Assembly (NCBI GenBank): GCA_019694555.1
Contig: JAIBBS010000006.1
Coordinates: 1 to 64,000 of the forward strand
Reading direction: 5' to 3'
DNA length: 64,000 nt
From: Nannocystaceae bacterium
GTDB taxonomy: Bacteria; Myxococcota_A; Polyangia; Nannocystales; Nannocystaceae
Shown: positions 26,388 through 35,136 of the stretch, in pieces
Layout of the letters: each line of letters starts with the position of its first letter
How positions within the stretch are numbered: position 1 is the first letter of the stretch
The notes under the pieces: generated by a model
What the model was told of the DNA's origin: nothing
Database searches by the model: none
Seen by the model: only the letters and a program-made list of their open reading frames with translations
Made by a program: the position numbers and the translations under genes

Positions 26388-27495
26388 CCCGACGTGGCTG
26401 CTGCTGGGCAAGCCGCTGCGCGCGCCGCTGCGCGATGGCACCACCGTGCTCGCGTCGAGCCTGGTCGCCGCGCTGCCGGACACCCGGCAGGTGGCGTACC
26501 TGGGCGACCCCGGTGCGCCGGTGCGGCCGGGTTTCGATCGCGTGCTGCCGGCGGCGCCGATCGGCTACGCGCCGAGCCTGCTCGACCGTGCGCGGCTGCT
26601 CGCGACCCTGGTCGATCCGCGGCTGCGGACGCTGCACGTGCACCTGTTCTTCTCGCCCAACCCCGCGAGCCAGGCGGTGCTGACGACGGTGCGCCGCACG
26701 GTCGCGCGCGGCGGCACGCGTCGCTTCGTGCAGACCATCCCGGCCGGCACCGGCGCGACGCGTGCGGTCGCGGGCCTGCGCGTGCTCGATGCCGTGGTCA
26801 CGACCTCCGAGCACACCCGCGCGTCGCTCGTCGCCGCGGGGCTCGACGAACGTCGCGTGCACTGCATCCGTCCCGGCGTGACGCTGCCGCAGCACGCGGC
26901 CGTGCCCGCGCGCTCGCGACGGCTGCTCTACGCCGGTGACCTCGACGAGGCCGTGGCCGAGCGGGCCATCGCGCTGGCGCGGCTGCTGCGTCGCCCCGAG
27001 CTGTCGGCGTGGCAGCTGACGCTCGCGTGTCGGCCCAAGGCCGAGGGCGACGTGGTCGCGCGCGCCCGCGTGCGCCGCGAGCTCGCCGATGCGGTCGCCG
27101 ACGGTCGCGTCGAGGTCCGCGCGGAGGTCGACGACATGGACGCGCTGCTGCGCGACACCGCGGTGCAGCTGTACCTCGCCGACCACGCGCGCGCGAAGGT
27201 CGATCTGCCGCTGGTGCTGCTCGAGGGACTCGCGCGCGGCGTCGGCGTGCTCGCGGTCGATGCCGCACCGGTGTGCGAGCTGCTCGAGGTCGCGACCGCG
27301 GCGCGCTGCGACATCGGCGGGCTGGTGCCGCCGTCGCCGGACGCGTGCGCCGCCGCGATCGCGCGGCGGCTGCTCGAGCCGCAGGCGATCCCGGCGTGGG
27401 GCCAGGCCGCGCGCGCGCTGGCACGCGGTGCCTTCGCGGCCAGCGACATGGCCGCGCGCTACGTCGCGCTGTGGCAGGAGTTGGAGCGAGCATGA
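26377..27495 (+). CDS. GT-B glycosyltransferase
   Basis: The 372-residue product lacks membrane segments and has a two-domain GT-B layout: VHLFFSPNPASQAV and VVTTSEHTRASLVAAGLDE in the acceptor half, VHCIRPGV at the hinge and RLLYAGDLDEAVAERA in the donor half. The closing region, VDLPLVLLEGLARGVGVLAVD, matches the position where GT4 enzymes carry EX7E, but only one clear Glu remains, so donor binding may differ. It starts at GTG inside the flippase gene (11-nt overlap) and overlaps the methyltransferase by 4 nt. Confidence 0.75.
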   Translation: MVASPTWLLLGKPLRAPLRDGTTVLASSLVAALPDTRQVAYLGDPGAPVRPGFDRVLPAAPIGYAPSLLDRARLLATLVDPRLRTLHVHLFFSPNPASQAVLTTVRRTVARGGTRRFVQTIPAGTGATRAVAGLRVLDAVVTTSEHTRASLVAAGLDERRVHCIRPGVTLPQHAAVPARSRRLLYAGDLDEAVAERAIALARLLRRPELSAWQLTLACRPKAEGDVVARARVRRELADAVADGRVEVRAEVDDMDALLRDTAVQLYLADHARAKVDLPLVLLEGLARGVGVLAVDAAPVCELLEVATAARCDIGGLVPPSPDACAAAIARRLLEPQAIPAWGQAARALARGAFAASDMAARYVALWQELERA

Positions 27496-28202
27496 CCGAC
27501 AACCGCGCCTACTACGACGCGTTCGCACAGCGCTACGACGACGGGCGCGACCGCGGCTACCACCGGCTCATCGACGATCAAGCCGCGGCGTTGGTGCGTC
27601 GCGTGGGCGAGGGCCGTGACGTGCTCGAGGTCGGCTGCGGCACGGGCCTGGTGCTGCAACGCGTCGCTCGCTTCGCCCGCAGCGCGCAGGGCATCGACCT
27701 GTCGCCGGGCATGCTGGCGCACGCGCGTGCGCGCGGGCTCGATGTCCGCGAGGGCTCCGCGACCGCGCTGCCGCTGCCCGACGAGAGCGTCGACGTCGCC
27801 TACAGCTTCAAGGTGCTCTCGCACGTGCCCGAGCTCGAGCGCGCGCTGGCAGAGATGCTGCGGGTGGTGCGACCCGGCGGCCACCTGGTGTTCGACGTCT
27901 ACAACCGCCACTCGCTGCGCTACCTCATCAAGCGCGCGTTCGGACCCCGCGCGACCTCGCAGCAGTTCGACGAGGCGGCCATCTCGACCGCGTTTTTGAC
28001 CCCCGACGAGGTCGTGCGCAAGCTGCCGCCGGGCGGCCGACTGGTCGCGCGCGCCGGCATCCGCGTGCTGGTGCCGCACCCGGCGGTGTTCGCCGTGCCG
28101 GGCGTCGGCGCGGCCGTGCGCGCGCTCGAGTGGTCGCTGATGGACTCGCCCGCCGCGCGCTTCGCCGGCTTCGCGGTCTACACGGTGGAGAAGACGCGAT
28201 GA
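27492..28202 (+). CDS. SAM-dependent class I methyltransferase
   Basis: The 236-residue product has motif I VLEVGCGTGLVL (residues 44-55), an acidic IDLSPGML strand, GSATALPLPDESVDVAYSF and LRVVRPGGHLVFDVYN, all standard for Rossmann methyltransferases of the Methyltransf_11/25 type. It probably methylates a sugar or a glycan lipid carrier made by the neighbouring transferases. It overlaps both neighbours by 4 nt (ATGA), so the operon is translationally coupled. Confidence 0.85.
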   Translation: MTDNRAYYDAFAQRYDDGRDRGYHRLIDDQAAALVRRVGEGRDVLEVGCGTGLVLQRVARFARSAQGIDLSPGMLAHARARGLDVREGSATALPLPDESVDVAYSFKVLSHVPELERALAEMLRVVRPGGHLVFDVYNRHSLRYLIKRAFGPRATSQQFDEAAISTAFLTPDEVVRKLPPGGRLVARAGIRVLVPHPAVFAVPGVGAAVRALEWSLMDSPAARFAGFAVYTVEKTR

Positions 28203-29356
28203 GCCGTGTGCTGGTCGTGTCGACCACGTTCCCGCAGTACCCCGGCGACCCGCGCGGCGAGTTCATCCTGCGTCACTGGTCGCAGCAGGTGCGGCGCGGC
28301 GCGAGCGTGCGCGTGCTGGCGCCGCGCACCGCGTGGTGTCACGGCGATCCCGGCGCGGCGCACGGCCTCGACATCGTCCGCTTCGACTACGCGCCCAAGC
28401 GCGTCTCGAGCCTGACCGGCAACTTCGGCATCCTCGAGAACATCCGCGAGCGACCGTGGCGCGCGGCGCTGGTTTGGCCACTGTGGCGCGGCCTCGCGGC
28501 GGCGCTGTCGCGCGAGCTCGATCGCGGCGGCATCGATCGCGTGGTCGCACACATGCTGCTGCCCGGCGGCTGGATCGTCGCACGCGAGTGCTCGCGCCGT
28601 GGCGTGCCGTTCGAGCTGTTCGGTCACGGTACCGACGTCGACGTGTTGTTGGCCCTGCCGGCGCCGCTGCGTCGTCGCTTCGCCGGGCACGTCGCGGCCG
28701 CCACCGCGCTGCGCTTCCCCTCGGCCGAGAAGCGCGCCCGTTTCGTGCGCGCGTGCCCCGAGCTGCCGGCGGCGAAGCTGGTGGTCGAGCCGATGGTCCA
28801 CTGCGTGGCTCCGCCGCCGCCGGTCTCGTCGCGGCCGCGCGGCGACGGTCCACCGACCGTGCTCTACCTGGGACGGCTGATCCCGCAAAAGGGCGTCGAC
28901 GATCTGTTCGACGCGGTCGCGCGGGCGCTGCCGGACGCGCGGCTCGAGATCGCGGGCGACGGGCCGCACCGGCGTCGGCTGCAGCGACACGCGCGACGGC
29001 TGGGCCTGCGCGCGCACTTCCACGGCTTCGTGCACGCCGACGCCAAGCACCAGCTGCTGTCGCAGGCGGACGTGGTCTGTGTGCCCTCGCGCGAGGTCGC
29101 GGGGCTGTCCGAGGGCGCACCGCTGGTGGTGCGCGAGGCCTTCGCCTACGGCGTGCCGGTGGTGGCGACGCGGGTCGGCGGCATCCCGGAGCTGCGCGGT
29201 GGCGGACGTCTGAGTCTGGTCGTGCCGGGGGACATCGACGCGCTCGGACGCGCGTTGTCGCAGGTGCTGCGCGAGCTGCAGACCGAAGGGCCAGCGGCGA
29301 GCGAGCCCCACGAGCCCGCGCGTACGCGAGCCGGTCGCGTCGCGGCGCGCACGTGA
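28199..29356 (+). CDS. GT4-family glycosyltransferase
   Basis: The 385-residue product has a clear GT4 layout: VVSTTFPQYPGDPRGEF at the N-terminus, FELFGHGTDVDV, VLYLGRLIPQKGVDDLFDA, EIAGDGPHRRRL and the EX7E motif in SEGAPLVVREAFAYGVPVVAT. These retaining enzymes transfer a sugar from a nucleotide-sugar to a lipid-linked acceptor. The tail after residue 355 is basic and low in complexity. Last gene of the flippase operon; a small hairpin follows. Confidence 0.88.
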   Translation: MSRVLVVSTTFPQYPGDPRGEFILRHWSQQVRRGASVRVLAPRTAWCHGDPGAAHGLDIVRFDYAPKRVSSLTGNFGILENIRERPWRAALVWPLWRGLAAALSRELDRGGIDRVVAHMLLPGGWIVARECSRRGVPFELFGHGTDVDVLLALPAPLRRRFAGHVAAATALRFPSAEKRARFVRACPELPAAKLVVEPMVHCVAPPPPVSSRPRGDGPPTVLYLGRLIPQKGVDDLFDAVARALPDARLEIAGDGPHRRRLQRHARRLGLRAHFHGFVHADAKHQLLSQADVVCVPSREVAGLSEGAPLVVREAFAYGVPVVATRVGGIPELRGGGRLSLVVPGDIDALGRALSQVLRELQTEGPAASEPHEPARTRAGRVAART

Positions 29357-29361
29357 GCCCA

Positions 29362-29379
29362 CGCCGGTGCGCGCCGGCG
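29362..29379 (+). terminator. Possible terminator hairpin after the glycan operon
   Basis: CGCCGG and CCGGCG pair across a TGCGCG loop, 5 nt after the stop. There is no T-run, and a 6-bp GC stem is easily found by chance here. Confidence 0.3.
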
Positions 29380-29429
29380 AAGGTTTCACGCGACCGTGCT
29401 AGAACGCCGCGTCTCGGAGGCAATAGACC

Positions 29430-31211
29430 ATGCGATCACGCCCATCGATCCTCGTCCTCCTGCTCGCCGTGTGGTTGCCGCTCGTGGCGCTCGTGGGCCT
29501 GGGCGGCCCCGGCAGCGCCGCTGCGCACACGCTCACCACCAGCATCGTCGCGTCGGCGCCCGCCGCTGCACCGGCACCGGCACCGGCACCCGCGCGCGCG
29601 GTCGAACCCGCCAGCGACGGCGGCTACGACGGCTGGACCACGAAGTTCCGCGTGCTCGCCAACGACCAGGCGGTGCACACCGGCGCGCGCATCGTGCTCG
29701 CGGTGTTGCTGTTCATCGTCGGCTGGATCGTGGCCAAGACCGTGGCCTACGCCGCGTTCCAGCTGCTGGGTCGCACCAAGCTCGACAACATCATCGCCGA
29801 GAAGCTGGGCCTGACGCTGCTGCTGCGCGAGCGCAGCGGCGGCGCGCCGGAGGACGGCAGCGTGGTCGAACGCTTCGTCTCGCGCGTGGTGTTCTGGCTG
29901 GTCATGCTGCTGGTGATCGTCGGCGTGCTCGAGTTCGCCGGGCTGCAGCAGGTCGCGTCGCCGATCCAGGGCATGGTCGACACGGTCGTGCAGGCGCTGC
30001 CGCGCGTGGGCAAGGCCGCGCTGATCCTGCTGGCGGCGTGGATCGCCGGCCGCGTGCTGCGGATCTTCGTCACCGGTGCACTCGAGCGCGCTGGCGTCGA
30101 CCGCCGCTTCGCCAAGCTGACCGAGTCGCGCGAGGGCGAGACGCAGCAGTTCTCGCAGACCATCGGTGCGGTGGTGTTCTGGCTGATGATCTTCTTCGGT
30201 CTGGCCGGCGCGTTCGATGCGCTGGAGATCGGGCCCATCGCCGATTCGCTGCGCAACGCGGTCGACTACGTGGTCTCGCTGGCGCCGCGGCTCGCGATCG
30301 CGGCGCTGCTGGTCATCGCCGCGTGGGTCATCGGCCGCATCGTCCGCACGGTCGTTCGCAACCTGCTGCAGTCGGTCGGCTTCGACAAGCTGGTCGCGCG
30401 GCTGCAGCTCGACAAGCTCACCGGCAAGAGCTCGCCCTCGGATCTGGTCGGCCTGGCGCTGTACGCGTTCGTGATGTTCCAGGGCAGCATCGCGGCCCTC
30501 AACAAGCTCGGGCTCGAGACCCTCAGCGACCCGCTCACCCACATGATGACGCGGTTCTGGGGGCTGCTGCCGGCCATCGCGGTGTCGGTGCTCATCGTCG
30601 TCGTCGGCGTGATCGTCGGTCGGCTGCTGCGCAAGCTGGTCGCCACCGCGCTGGCCAACGTCGGCTTCGATCGCCTCATGGCGCGGCTGGGCTTCCAGAA
30701 GCTGCCCGACCGCCCCGATCATCTCGACCAGTACAGCGAGATCGTCGGGCTCGCGCTGCACGTCGGGATCATCCTGCTGGCGTCCGCGCAGGCGCTCGAC
30801 AACCTGCAGCTGGACACGTGGAGCGCGTACGTCAACGCGTTTTTGGCCTACATGGTCAAGAACGTCGCGGTCGCACTGCTGGTGGTGGGCGTGGGCTTCG
30901 GCCTGGGCAACTACGTGCGCGACATGATCCGCTCGCGCCGGGCCGAGGGCGCCGCGGAGCAGGCTGCGGCGCCGCAGCAGGAGTGGCTGGGCGAGTTCGC
31001 ACGCTACGCGGTGCTCGTGTTCGCGTTCACCATGGCGGTGCGGCAGCTCGATGTCGCCGAAGACTTCGTGCTCATCAGCTTCGGGCTGAGCTTCGGTGCG
31101 CTGTGCCTGGCCGCCGCGCTGGCCTTCGGCCTGGGCGGGCGCGAGGTCGCGGCCGACATCGTCAAGCGCCGCTACGAGGCCGCGCGGCAGAAGCAGACCC
31201 CCCCGGAGTGA
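29430..31211 (+). CDS. CmpX-like mechanosensitive-channel-family membrane protein
   Basis: The 593-residue product has a signal-like N-terminus, an Ala/Pro linker and about eleven hydrophobic segments arranged as repeats of the MscS-related conserved TM-helix domain. Repeated blocks are PRVGKAALILLAAWIAGRVL, APRLAIAALLVIAAWVIGRI and LPAIAVSVLIVVVGVIVGRL, each followed by an amphipathic (L/V)xxxGFDxL stretch. The C-terminal LSFGALCLAAALAFGLGGRE resembles the MscS pore end. CmpX/YnaI-type proteins respond to membrane tension or osmotic stress. TCGGAGG lies 9 nt before the ATG. Confidence 0.78.
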   Translation: MRSRPSILVLLLAVWLPLVALVGLGGPGSAAAHTLTTSIVASAPAAAPAPAPAPARAVEPASDGGYDGWTTKFRVLANDQAVHTGARIVLAVLLFIVGWIVAKTVAYAAFQLLGRTKLDNIIAEKLGLTLLLRERSGGAPEDGSVVERFVSRVVFWLVMLLVIVGVLEFAGLQQVASPIQGMVDTVVQALPRVGKAALILLAAWIAGRVLRIFVTGALERAGVDRRFAKLTESREGETQQFSQTIGAVVFWLMIFFGLAGAFDALEIGPIADSLRNAVDYVVSLAPRLAIAALLVIAAWVIGRIVRTVVRNLLQSVGFDKLVARLQLDKLTGKSSPSDLVGLALYAFVMFQGSIAALNKLGLETLSDPLTHMMTRFWGLLPAIAVSVLIVVVGVIVGRLLRKLVATALANVGFDRLMARLGFQKLPDRPDHLDQYSEIVGLALHVGIILLASAQALDNLQLDTWSAYVNAFLAYMVKNVAVALLVVGVGFGLGNYVRDMIRSRRAEGAAEQAAAPQQEWLGEFARYAVLVFAFTMAVRQLDVAEDFVLISFGLSFGALCLAAALAFGLGGREVAADIVKRRYEAARQKQTPPE

Positions 31212-31230
31212 TCCGCGGCGGCGACCGGGC

Positions 31231-31236
31231 TATGAT
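31231..31236 (+). promoter_or_regulatory. -10-like TATGAT for the NRDE gene
   Basis: TATGAT, preceded by GC, ends 12 nt before ATG 31249. At -35 distance there is only a weak GTGATC (31208-31213). Confidence 0.4.
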
Positions 31237-31248
31237 CCGCGTAGCCCG

Positions 31249-31986
31249 ATGTGCACGCTGATCGTCGCGACCGGGATCTGGCGCACGAGTCCGCTGCTGG
31301 TGGCGGCCAACCGCGACGAGCTGCTGGACCGCCCCGCGCGGCCGCCCGCCGCGGTCGTGCAGGGCGGCGTGCGCTTCTTTGCGCCGCGCGATCTGCAGGG
31401 CGGCGGCACGTGGATCGGCGTCAACGCCAAGGGCGTGTTCGTGGGCATCACCAACCGCTTCATGCCCGGGCGGTCGCGCAGCGCCCCGCGTTCGCGCGGG
31501 TTGCTGGTGCTCGATGCGTTGTCGGAGGACTCCGCTGCGCACGCGGTGCGGCGCGTGGCCAGCGAGCCGCCCTCGCGCCACGAGCCGTTCCACCTCGTGA
31601 TGGCCGATCGCCACGAGGCCCATCTGGTGTGGAACGACGGTGAGCGTCACCACCACGAGCCGCTCGCGCCCGGTCTGCACGTCGTGACCGAGCGCAGCTT
31701 CGGCGCCGCGCCCACGCCGCGGATCGATCGGCTGCGGCGCGAGCTGCCGGCGCTGTTCGGGCCCGAGCCGCCGCCGCCGGAGCGCTGGATGGCGGTGCTG
31801 CGGGACCACGGCGACGGCGATGGCATGGAGGGCACCTGCGTGCACGCGCCGCAGATGCGCTACGGCACGCGCTCGTCGTCGCTGGTGGCCCTGGGCCCGC
31901 AACCGCGCTTCTGGCACGCGGAGGGGCCGCCGTGCACCGCGGCCTACGTCGACCTCAGCGAGGCGTTCGCGCGCGTGCTCGGTTGA
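31249..31986 (+). CDS. NRDE/TANGO2-family protein
   Basis: The 245-residue product begins MCTLIVATG and contains the diagnostic LLVAANRDELLDRPARPPA and GGTWIGVNAKGVFVGITNRF, defining the NRDE (TANGO2) family; the Cys at position 2 resembles an N-terminal nucleophile. The family's function is unsettled; in eukaryotes it is tied to lipid or haem handling. It sits upstream of hpt with a promoter-like sequence between them, so it is probably its own unit. Confidence 0.88.
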   Translation: MCTLIVATGIWRTSPLLVAANRDELLDRPARPPAAVVQGGVRFFAPRDLQGGGTWIGVNAKGVFVGITNRFMPGRSRSAPRSRGLLVLDALSEDSAAHAVRRVASEPPSRHEPFHLVMADRHEAHLVWNDGERHHHEPLAPGLHVVTERSFGAAPTPRIDRLRRELPALFGPEPPPPERWMAVLRDHGDGDGMEGTCVHAPQMRYGTRSSSLVALGPQPRFWHAEGPPCTAAYVDLSEAFARVLG

Positions 31987-32012
31987 GCCGCCGCGGCGAC
32001 GCGGCCTATACT
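31983..32012 (+). promoter_or_regulatory. Sigma-70-like promoter for hpt
   Basis: TTGAGC (31983-31988) and TATACT (32007-32012) are 18 bp apart; the -10 ends 17 nt before ATG 32030. The -35 overlaps the stop codon of the NRDE gene. Confidence 0.5.
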
Positions 32013-32029
32013 CCGCCGCCAGAATCGCC

Positions 32030-32593
32030 ATGACCGACCGTGATGTGTCCCTCTCGCACGCGATCCGCGAGGTGTTGTTCGACCAGGCCACCATCGCGAC
32101 GCGGGTCGCCGAGATCGCGTCGGCCATCGCGTACGACTACCGCAAGCGCCGGCCGCTGGTGGTCGGCATCCTCAATGGTTGCTTCCCGCTCATCGCCGAC
32201 CTGGTGCGCTCGATCGACATCCCGCTCGAGGTCGACTTCATGGCGGTGTCGTCCTACGGCAGTGGCACCAGCTCGTCGGGTGTGGTCCGCATCCTCAAGG
32301 ATCTCAACCAAGCCATCGATGGTCGCGACGTGCTGCTGGTCGAGGACATCGTCGACACCGGCCTGACGCTGCGCTACCTGCTCGACAACCTCAACACGCG
32401 GCGGCCGGCCAGCATCGAGGTCTGCACCCTGCTCGACAAGCAGGAGGCGCGCACCGAGCGGCTCGAGGTGCGCTACGTCGGCTTCCGCTGCCCCAACGAG
32501 TTCGTCGTGGGCTACGGCCTCGACTACGCCGGGCTGTACCGCAACCTGCCGTACATCGGCGTGCTGCGGCCCGAGGTGTACCAGAAGTCGTGA
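32030..32593 (+). CDS. hpt: Hypoxanthine phosphoribosyltransferase
   Basis: The 187-residue product has the Hpt layout: LVVGILNGCFPLIADLVR, the flexible-loop region FMAVSSYGSGTSSSG, the PRPP-binding motif VLLVEDIVDTGLTL and a C-terminal VGYGLDYAGLYRNLPYIGVL, typical of bacterial HPRT. It converts hypoxanthine or guanine with PRPP to IMP or GMP. It overlaps by 4 nt the start of an amidohydrolase that probably deaminates purine-related nucleosides, so the pair looks like a purine-salvage operon. Confidence 0.93.
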   Translation: MTDRDVSLSHAIREVLFDQATIATRVAEIASAIAYDYRKRRPLVVGILNGCFPLIADLVRSIDIPLEVDFMAVSSYGSGTSSSGVVRILKDLNQAIDGRDVLLVEDIVDTGLTLRYLLDNLNTRRPASIEVCTLLDKQEARTERLEVRYVGFRCPNEFVVGYGLDYAGLYRNLPYIGVLRPEVYQKS

Positions 32594-33942
32594 GCACCGC
32601 CGGCGACATCGTGCTGCGCGGCGGCACCGTCGTCGCGATGGACCCGGCGCGCACGGTCGCGCCGCTCGACGTGCGCTTGTCCGGCGGGCGCATCGCGGCG
32701 ATCGGCGCGGCGCTGCCGAGCGACGGCGCGACCGTGGTCGATGTCCGCGGCCTGCACGTGTTGCCGGGCTTCGTGCAGGGACACACGCACCTGGGCCAGG
32801 CGCTGCTGCGCGGTCTGGCCGAGGGCCGCGATCTGCTGCGATGGCTGCGAGAGCGGGTGTGGCCGCTCGAGGCCGCGCACGACGACGAGAGCGCGTACTG
32901 CTCGGGCATGCTCGGTGCGGTCGATTGCCTGTCGTCGGGCACGACCACGATCCAGGACATCGGCATCGTCACGCACATGGACGCGATCTTTCGCGCCATC
33001 GCCGACAGCGGGCTGCGGGCGATCGCGGGCAAGTGCCTGATGGACGAGGGCCATGGCGTGCCGCCCGGGCTCGCGCAGCCGACCGCGGTCGCGCTCGACG
33101 AGGTCCGCGCCCAGCACGCGACGTGGCACGGTGCCGCCGACGGCCGCATCTCGCTGCTGCTGTGTCCGCGTTTCATCCTGTCGTGCTCCGCGGCGCTGTG
33201 GCGCGGCGTCGTGACGCTCGCGCACGAGCTCGCGCTGCCGGTGCACACCCACCTGCTCGAGCATCCCAACGAGGAGCCCGAGGTCGTCGCGCTGCTGGGC
33301 AAGGGCCAGCTCGAGCTGCTCGACGAGCTGGGCGTGCTCGACACGCGGCTGTCGATCGCACACGGCGTGCAGTTCGACGCGCGTCACGCCGAGCGCCTCG
33401 CGGGGCGCGGGCTGGGCATCGTGCACTGTCCCTCGGCCAACCTGAAGCTGGGCTCGGGCATCGCCGATCTCGGCTACCTCGCCAGCGTGCCCGGCGTGCG
33501 GCTGGGCATCGGCTGCGACGGCGCGCCGTGCAACAACGACATGGACGTGCTCGAGGAGATGCGGCTGGCGGCGCTGCTGCAGGGCATCAAGGCCGGCCCC
33601 GGCCGCTTCGCGAGCGAGCGCGCGCTGGCGCTCGGCACCATCGACGGCGCGCGCGCGATCGGCCTCGAGCACGAGGTCGGCAGCCTCGAGGTCGGCAAGC
33701 GTGCCGACGTGGTCGTGCTCGATCTGGATCGGCCGGGCAGCTTCGGCGGTACGCAGGTCTCGGTCTACGATCGCATCATCTACGGCACCGCGCGCGATGC
33801 CGTCGTGCACGTGTTCGTCGACGGCGTGCCGCGGGTGCAGCACGGCGCGCTGATCGGCCTCGCGCTGCCCGAGCTGCTGGCGCGGGCGCGGCGGGCTTGC
33901 GATGCGCTGGTGCAGCGCGCCGGGCTCGCGGGCGTCGCCTGA
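32590..33942 (+). CDS. Amidohydrolase of the MtaD/SsnA nucleoside-deaminase type
   Basis: The 450-residue product is a TIM-barrel metal-dependent hydrolase: FVQGHTHLGQALLRG (HxH ligands), LPVHTHLLEHPNEEPEV (third His), SIAHGVQFDARH, VHCPSANLKLGSG and the Asp ligand in IGCDGAPCNNDMD. This set is characteristic of the MtaD/SsnA/Atz group; family members deaminate 5'-methylthioadenosine, S-adenosylhomocysteine or 5'-deoxyadenosine. The precise substrate is not resolved; coupling to hpt (start GTG 32590 overlapping its stop) favours a purine. Confidence 0.85.
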   Translation: MSTAGDIVLRGGTVVAMDPARTVAPLDVRLSGGRIAAIGAALPSDGATVVDVRGLHVLPGFVQGHTHLGQALLRGLAEGRDLLRWLRERVWPLEAAHDDESAYCSGMLGAVDCLSSGTTTIQDIGIVTHMDAIFRAIADSGLRAIAGKCLMDEGHGVPPGLAQPTAVALDEVRAQHATWHGAADGRISLLLCPRFILSCSAALWRGVVTLAHELALPVHTHLLEHPNEEPEVVALLGKGQLELLDELGVLDTRLSIAHGVQFDARHAERLAGRGLGIVHCPSANLKLGSGIADLGYLASVPGVRLGIGCDGAPCNNDMDVLEEMRLAALLQGIKAGPGRFASERALALGTIDGARAIGLEHEVGSLEVGKRADVVVLDLDRPGSFGGTQVSVYDRIIYGTARDAVVHVFVDGVPRVQHGALIGLALPELLARARRACDALVQRAGLAGVA

Positions 33943-33957
33943 GCGGCGCGCTGCCGA

Positions 33958-35088
33958 TCACGCCGCGGACGCGTCGGCAGTTTCGGCGAGCCAGTCGGCG
34001 ATCGTGGTCGCGCCGTCGGGCAGACGCGAGGCCTGCAGCGCCGCGCGCAGGCGCTCGCGCTCGGCGTCGTCACCGAGCAGTCGCTGCAGCGTGCCTCCGA
34101 GCCCGTCGAGGTTTGCCTGGGGATCGATGCGATCCTCGACCACGATCGCGCCGCCGGCCTCCAGCAGCGGCTCGACGTTGGCGCGCTGGTGCCCGTCGGC
34201 ATGGTACGGGTTGGGCAGGAACACCGTCGGTGCGGCGTTGGCCCACGCCTCGGCCACGCTGCCGGCGCCCGCGCGGCTGACCGCGAGCGCGGCCGCGTGC
34301 CAGGCGTCGCCCATGCGATCGCAGAAGGCCACGACCTTCGCGCGCACGCCGGCGTCGTCGTAGGCGCGCTGCAGCGTCGCGACGTCGAAGCTGCCGCACT
34401 GGTGCAGCACCTGCCAGCGCGACAGCGCCTGCGCGCGGGCGGGCGCGGCCACGAACGCCATCAACGCGCGCACGATCGACTCGGCGCCGTGGGTCGCACC
34501 GGTCACGAACAGCAGCGGCCGTGCGGGGTCGAGCCCCAGCCGCGTGCACGCGTCCTCGCGGGATCCGCTGCCCAGCGAGACCCGCCGCAGCGGAAAGCCG
34601 ACGTGGCGCGCGCCCGGCAGCGCCGCCTGCACTGCCGCGGTTACGTACGCGCTGAAGACGACCGAGCACTCGCGGCGCAGGTGCGCGTTGGCCTTGCCCG
34701 GGATCGCGTCGAGGTTCACCATCGCGCGCGGCAGGCCCAGCTTGCGCGCGGCCACCAGCGCCGGGCCCGAGACGAAGCCGCCGGTGGCGACCACCGCGAC
34801 CACGCGCTCGCGTTGCAGCAGCGCGACCGCCTGGGCCACGGCGCGACGCCAGGCCAGCAGAAACGGCAGCGCCCGCCAGGGCTTGCGCACGCTGGGCAGG
34901 GGCTGCACGCAGCTGGTGTGCATCGGCAAGCCCAGCTTGCCGAGGATCGCCGCATCGCCGGGACGCTCGGAGACCAGGAACGCAGGTGTCAGCGCCGACG
35001 CGCGCTCGCGCAGGCGCTCGACGATCGCCACGTTGGGGTAGATGTGCCCACCGGTACCTCCGCCGGCGAACAGGACGGTGCGCGACAC
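33958..35088 (-). CDS. murG: MurG-like UDP-GlcNAc transferase
   Basis: The 376-residue product shows MurG motifs: the N-terminal FAGGGTGGHIYPNVAI loop, VATGGFVSGPALVAAR, LFVTGATHGAES in the donor domain, SRAGAGSVAEAW and LPNPYHADGHQRANVEPL followed by GGAIVVED. MurG adds GlcNAc to lipid I to make lipid II at the inner membrane. The gene lies outside any division/cell-wall cluster, facing a sigma factor, so it is either the sole murG displaced or a paralogue. GTG 35088 is chosen because the glycine-rich loop begins 9 residues later; the frame is open far upstream as shadow. Confidence 0.82.
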   Translation of the reverse strand: MSRTVLFAGGGTGGHIYPNVAIVERLRERASALTPAFLVSERPGDAAILGKLGLPMHTSCVQPLPSVRKPWRALPFLLAWRRAVAQAVALLQRERVVAVVATGGFVSGPALVAARKLGLPRAMVNLDAIPGKANAHLRRECSVVFSAYVTAAVQAALPGARHVGFPLRRVSLGSGSREDACTRLGLDPARPLLFVTGATHGAESIVRALMAFVAAPARAQALSRWQVLHQCGSFDVATLQRAYDDAGVRAKVVAFCDRMGDAWHAAALAVSRAGAGSVAEAWANAAPTVFLPNPYHADGHQRANVEPLLEAGGAIVVEDRIDPQANLDGLGGTLQRLLGDDAERERLRAALQASRLPDGATTIADWLAETADASAA

Positions 35089-35095
35089 GGCGCCG

Positions 35096-35101
35096 ATGGT
35101 A
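35096..35101 (-). promoter_or_regulatory. -10-like TACCAT for murG
   Basis: On the minus strand TACCAT ends 7 nt before GTG 35088, giving a leaderless mRNA if used. Confidence 0.4.
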
Positions 35102-35114
35102 CCAGGTGTTGCGC

Positions 35115-35120
35115 TACACT
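35115..35120 (+). promoter_or_regulatory. -10-like TACACT for the sigma factor
   Basis: TACACT, preceded by GC, ends 16 nt before GTG 35137 and only 1 nt before GTG 35122, which favours the downstream start. Confidence 0.4.
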
Positions 35121-35136
35121 CGTGTCGTCGCGAAAG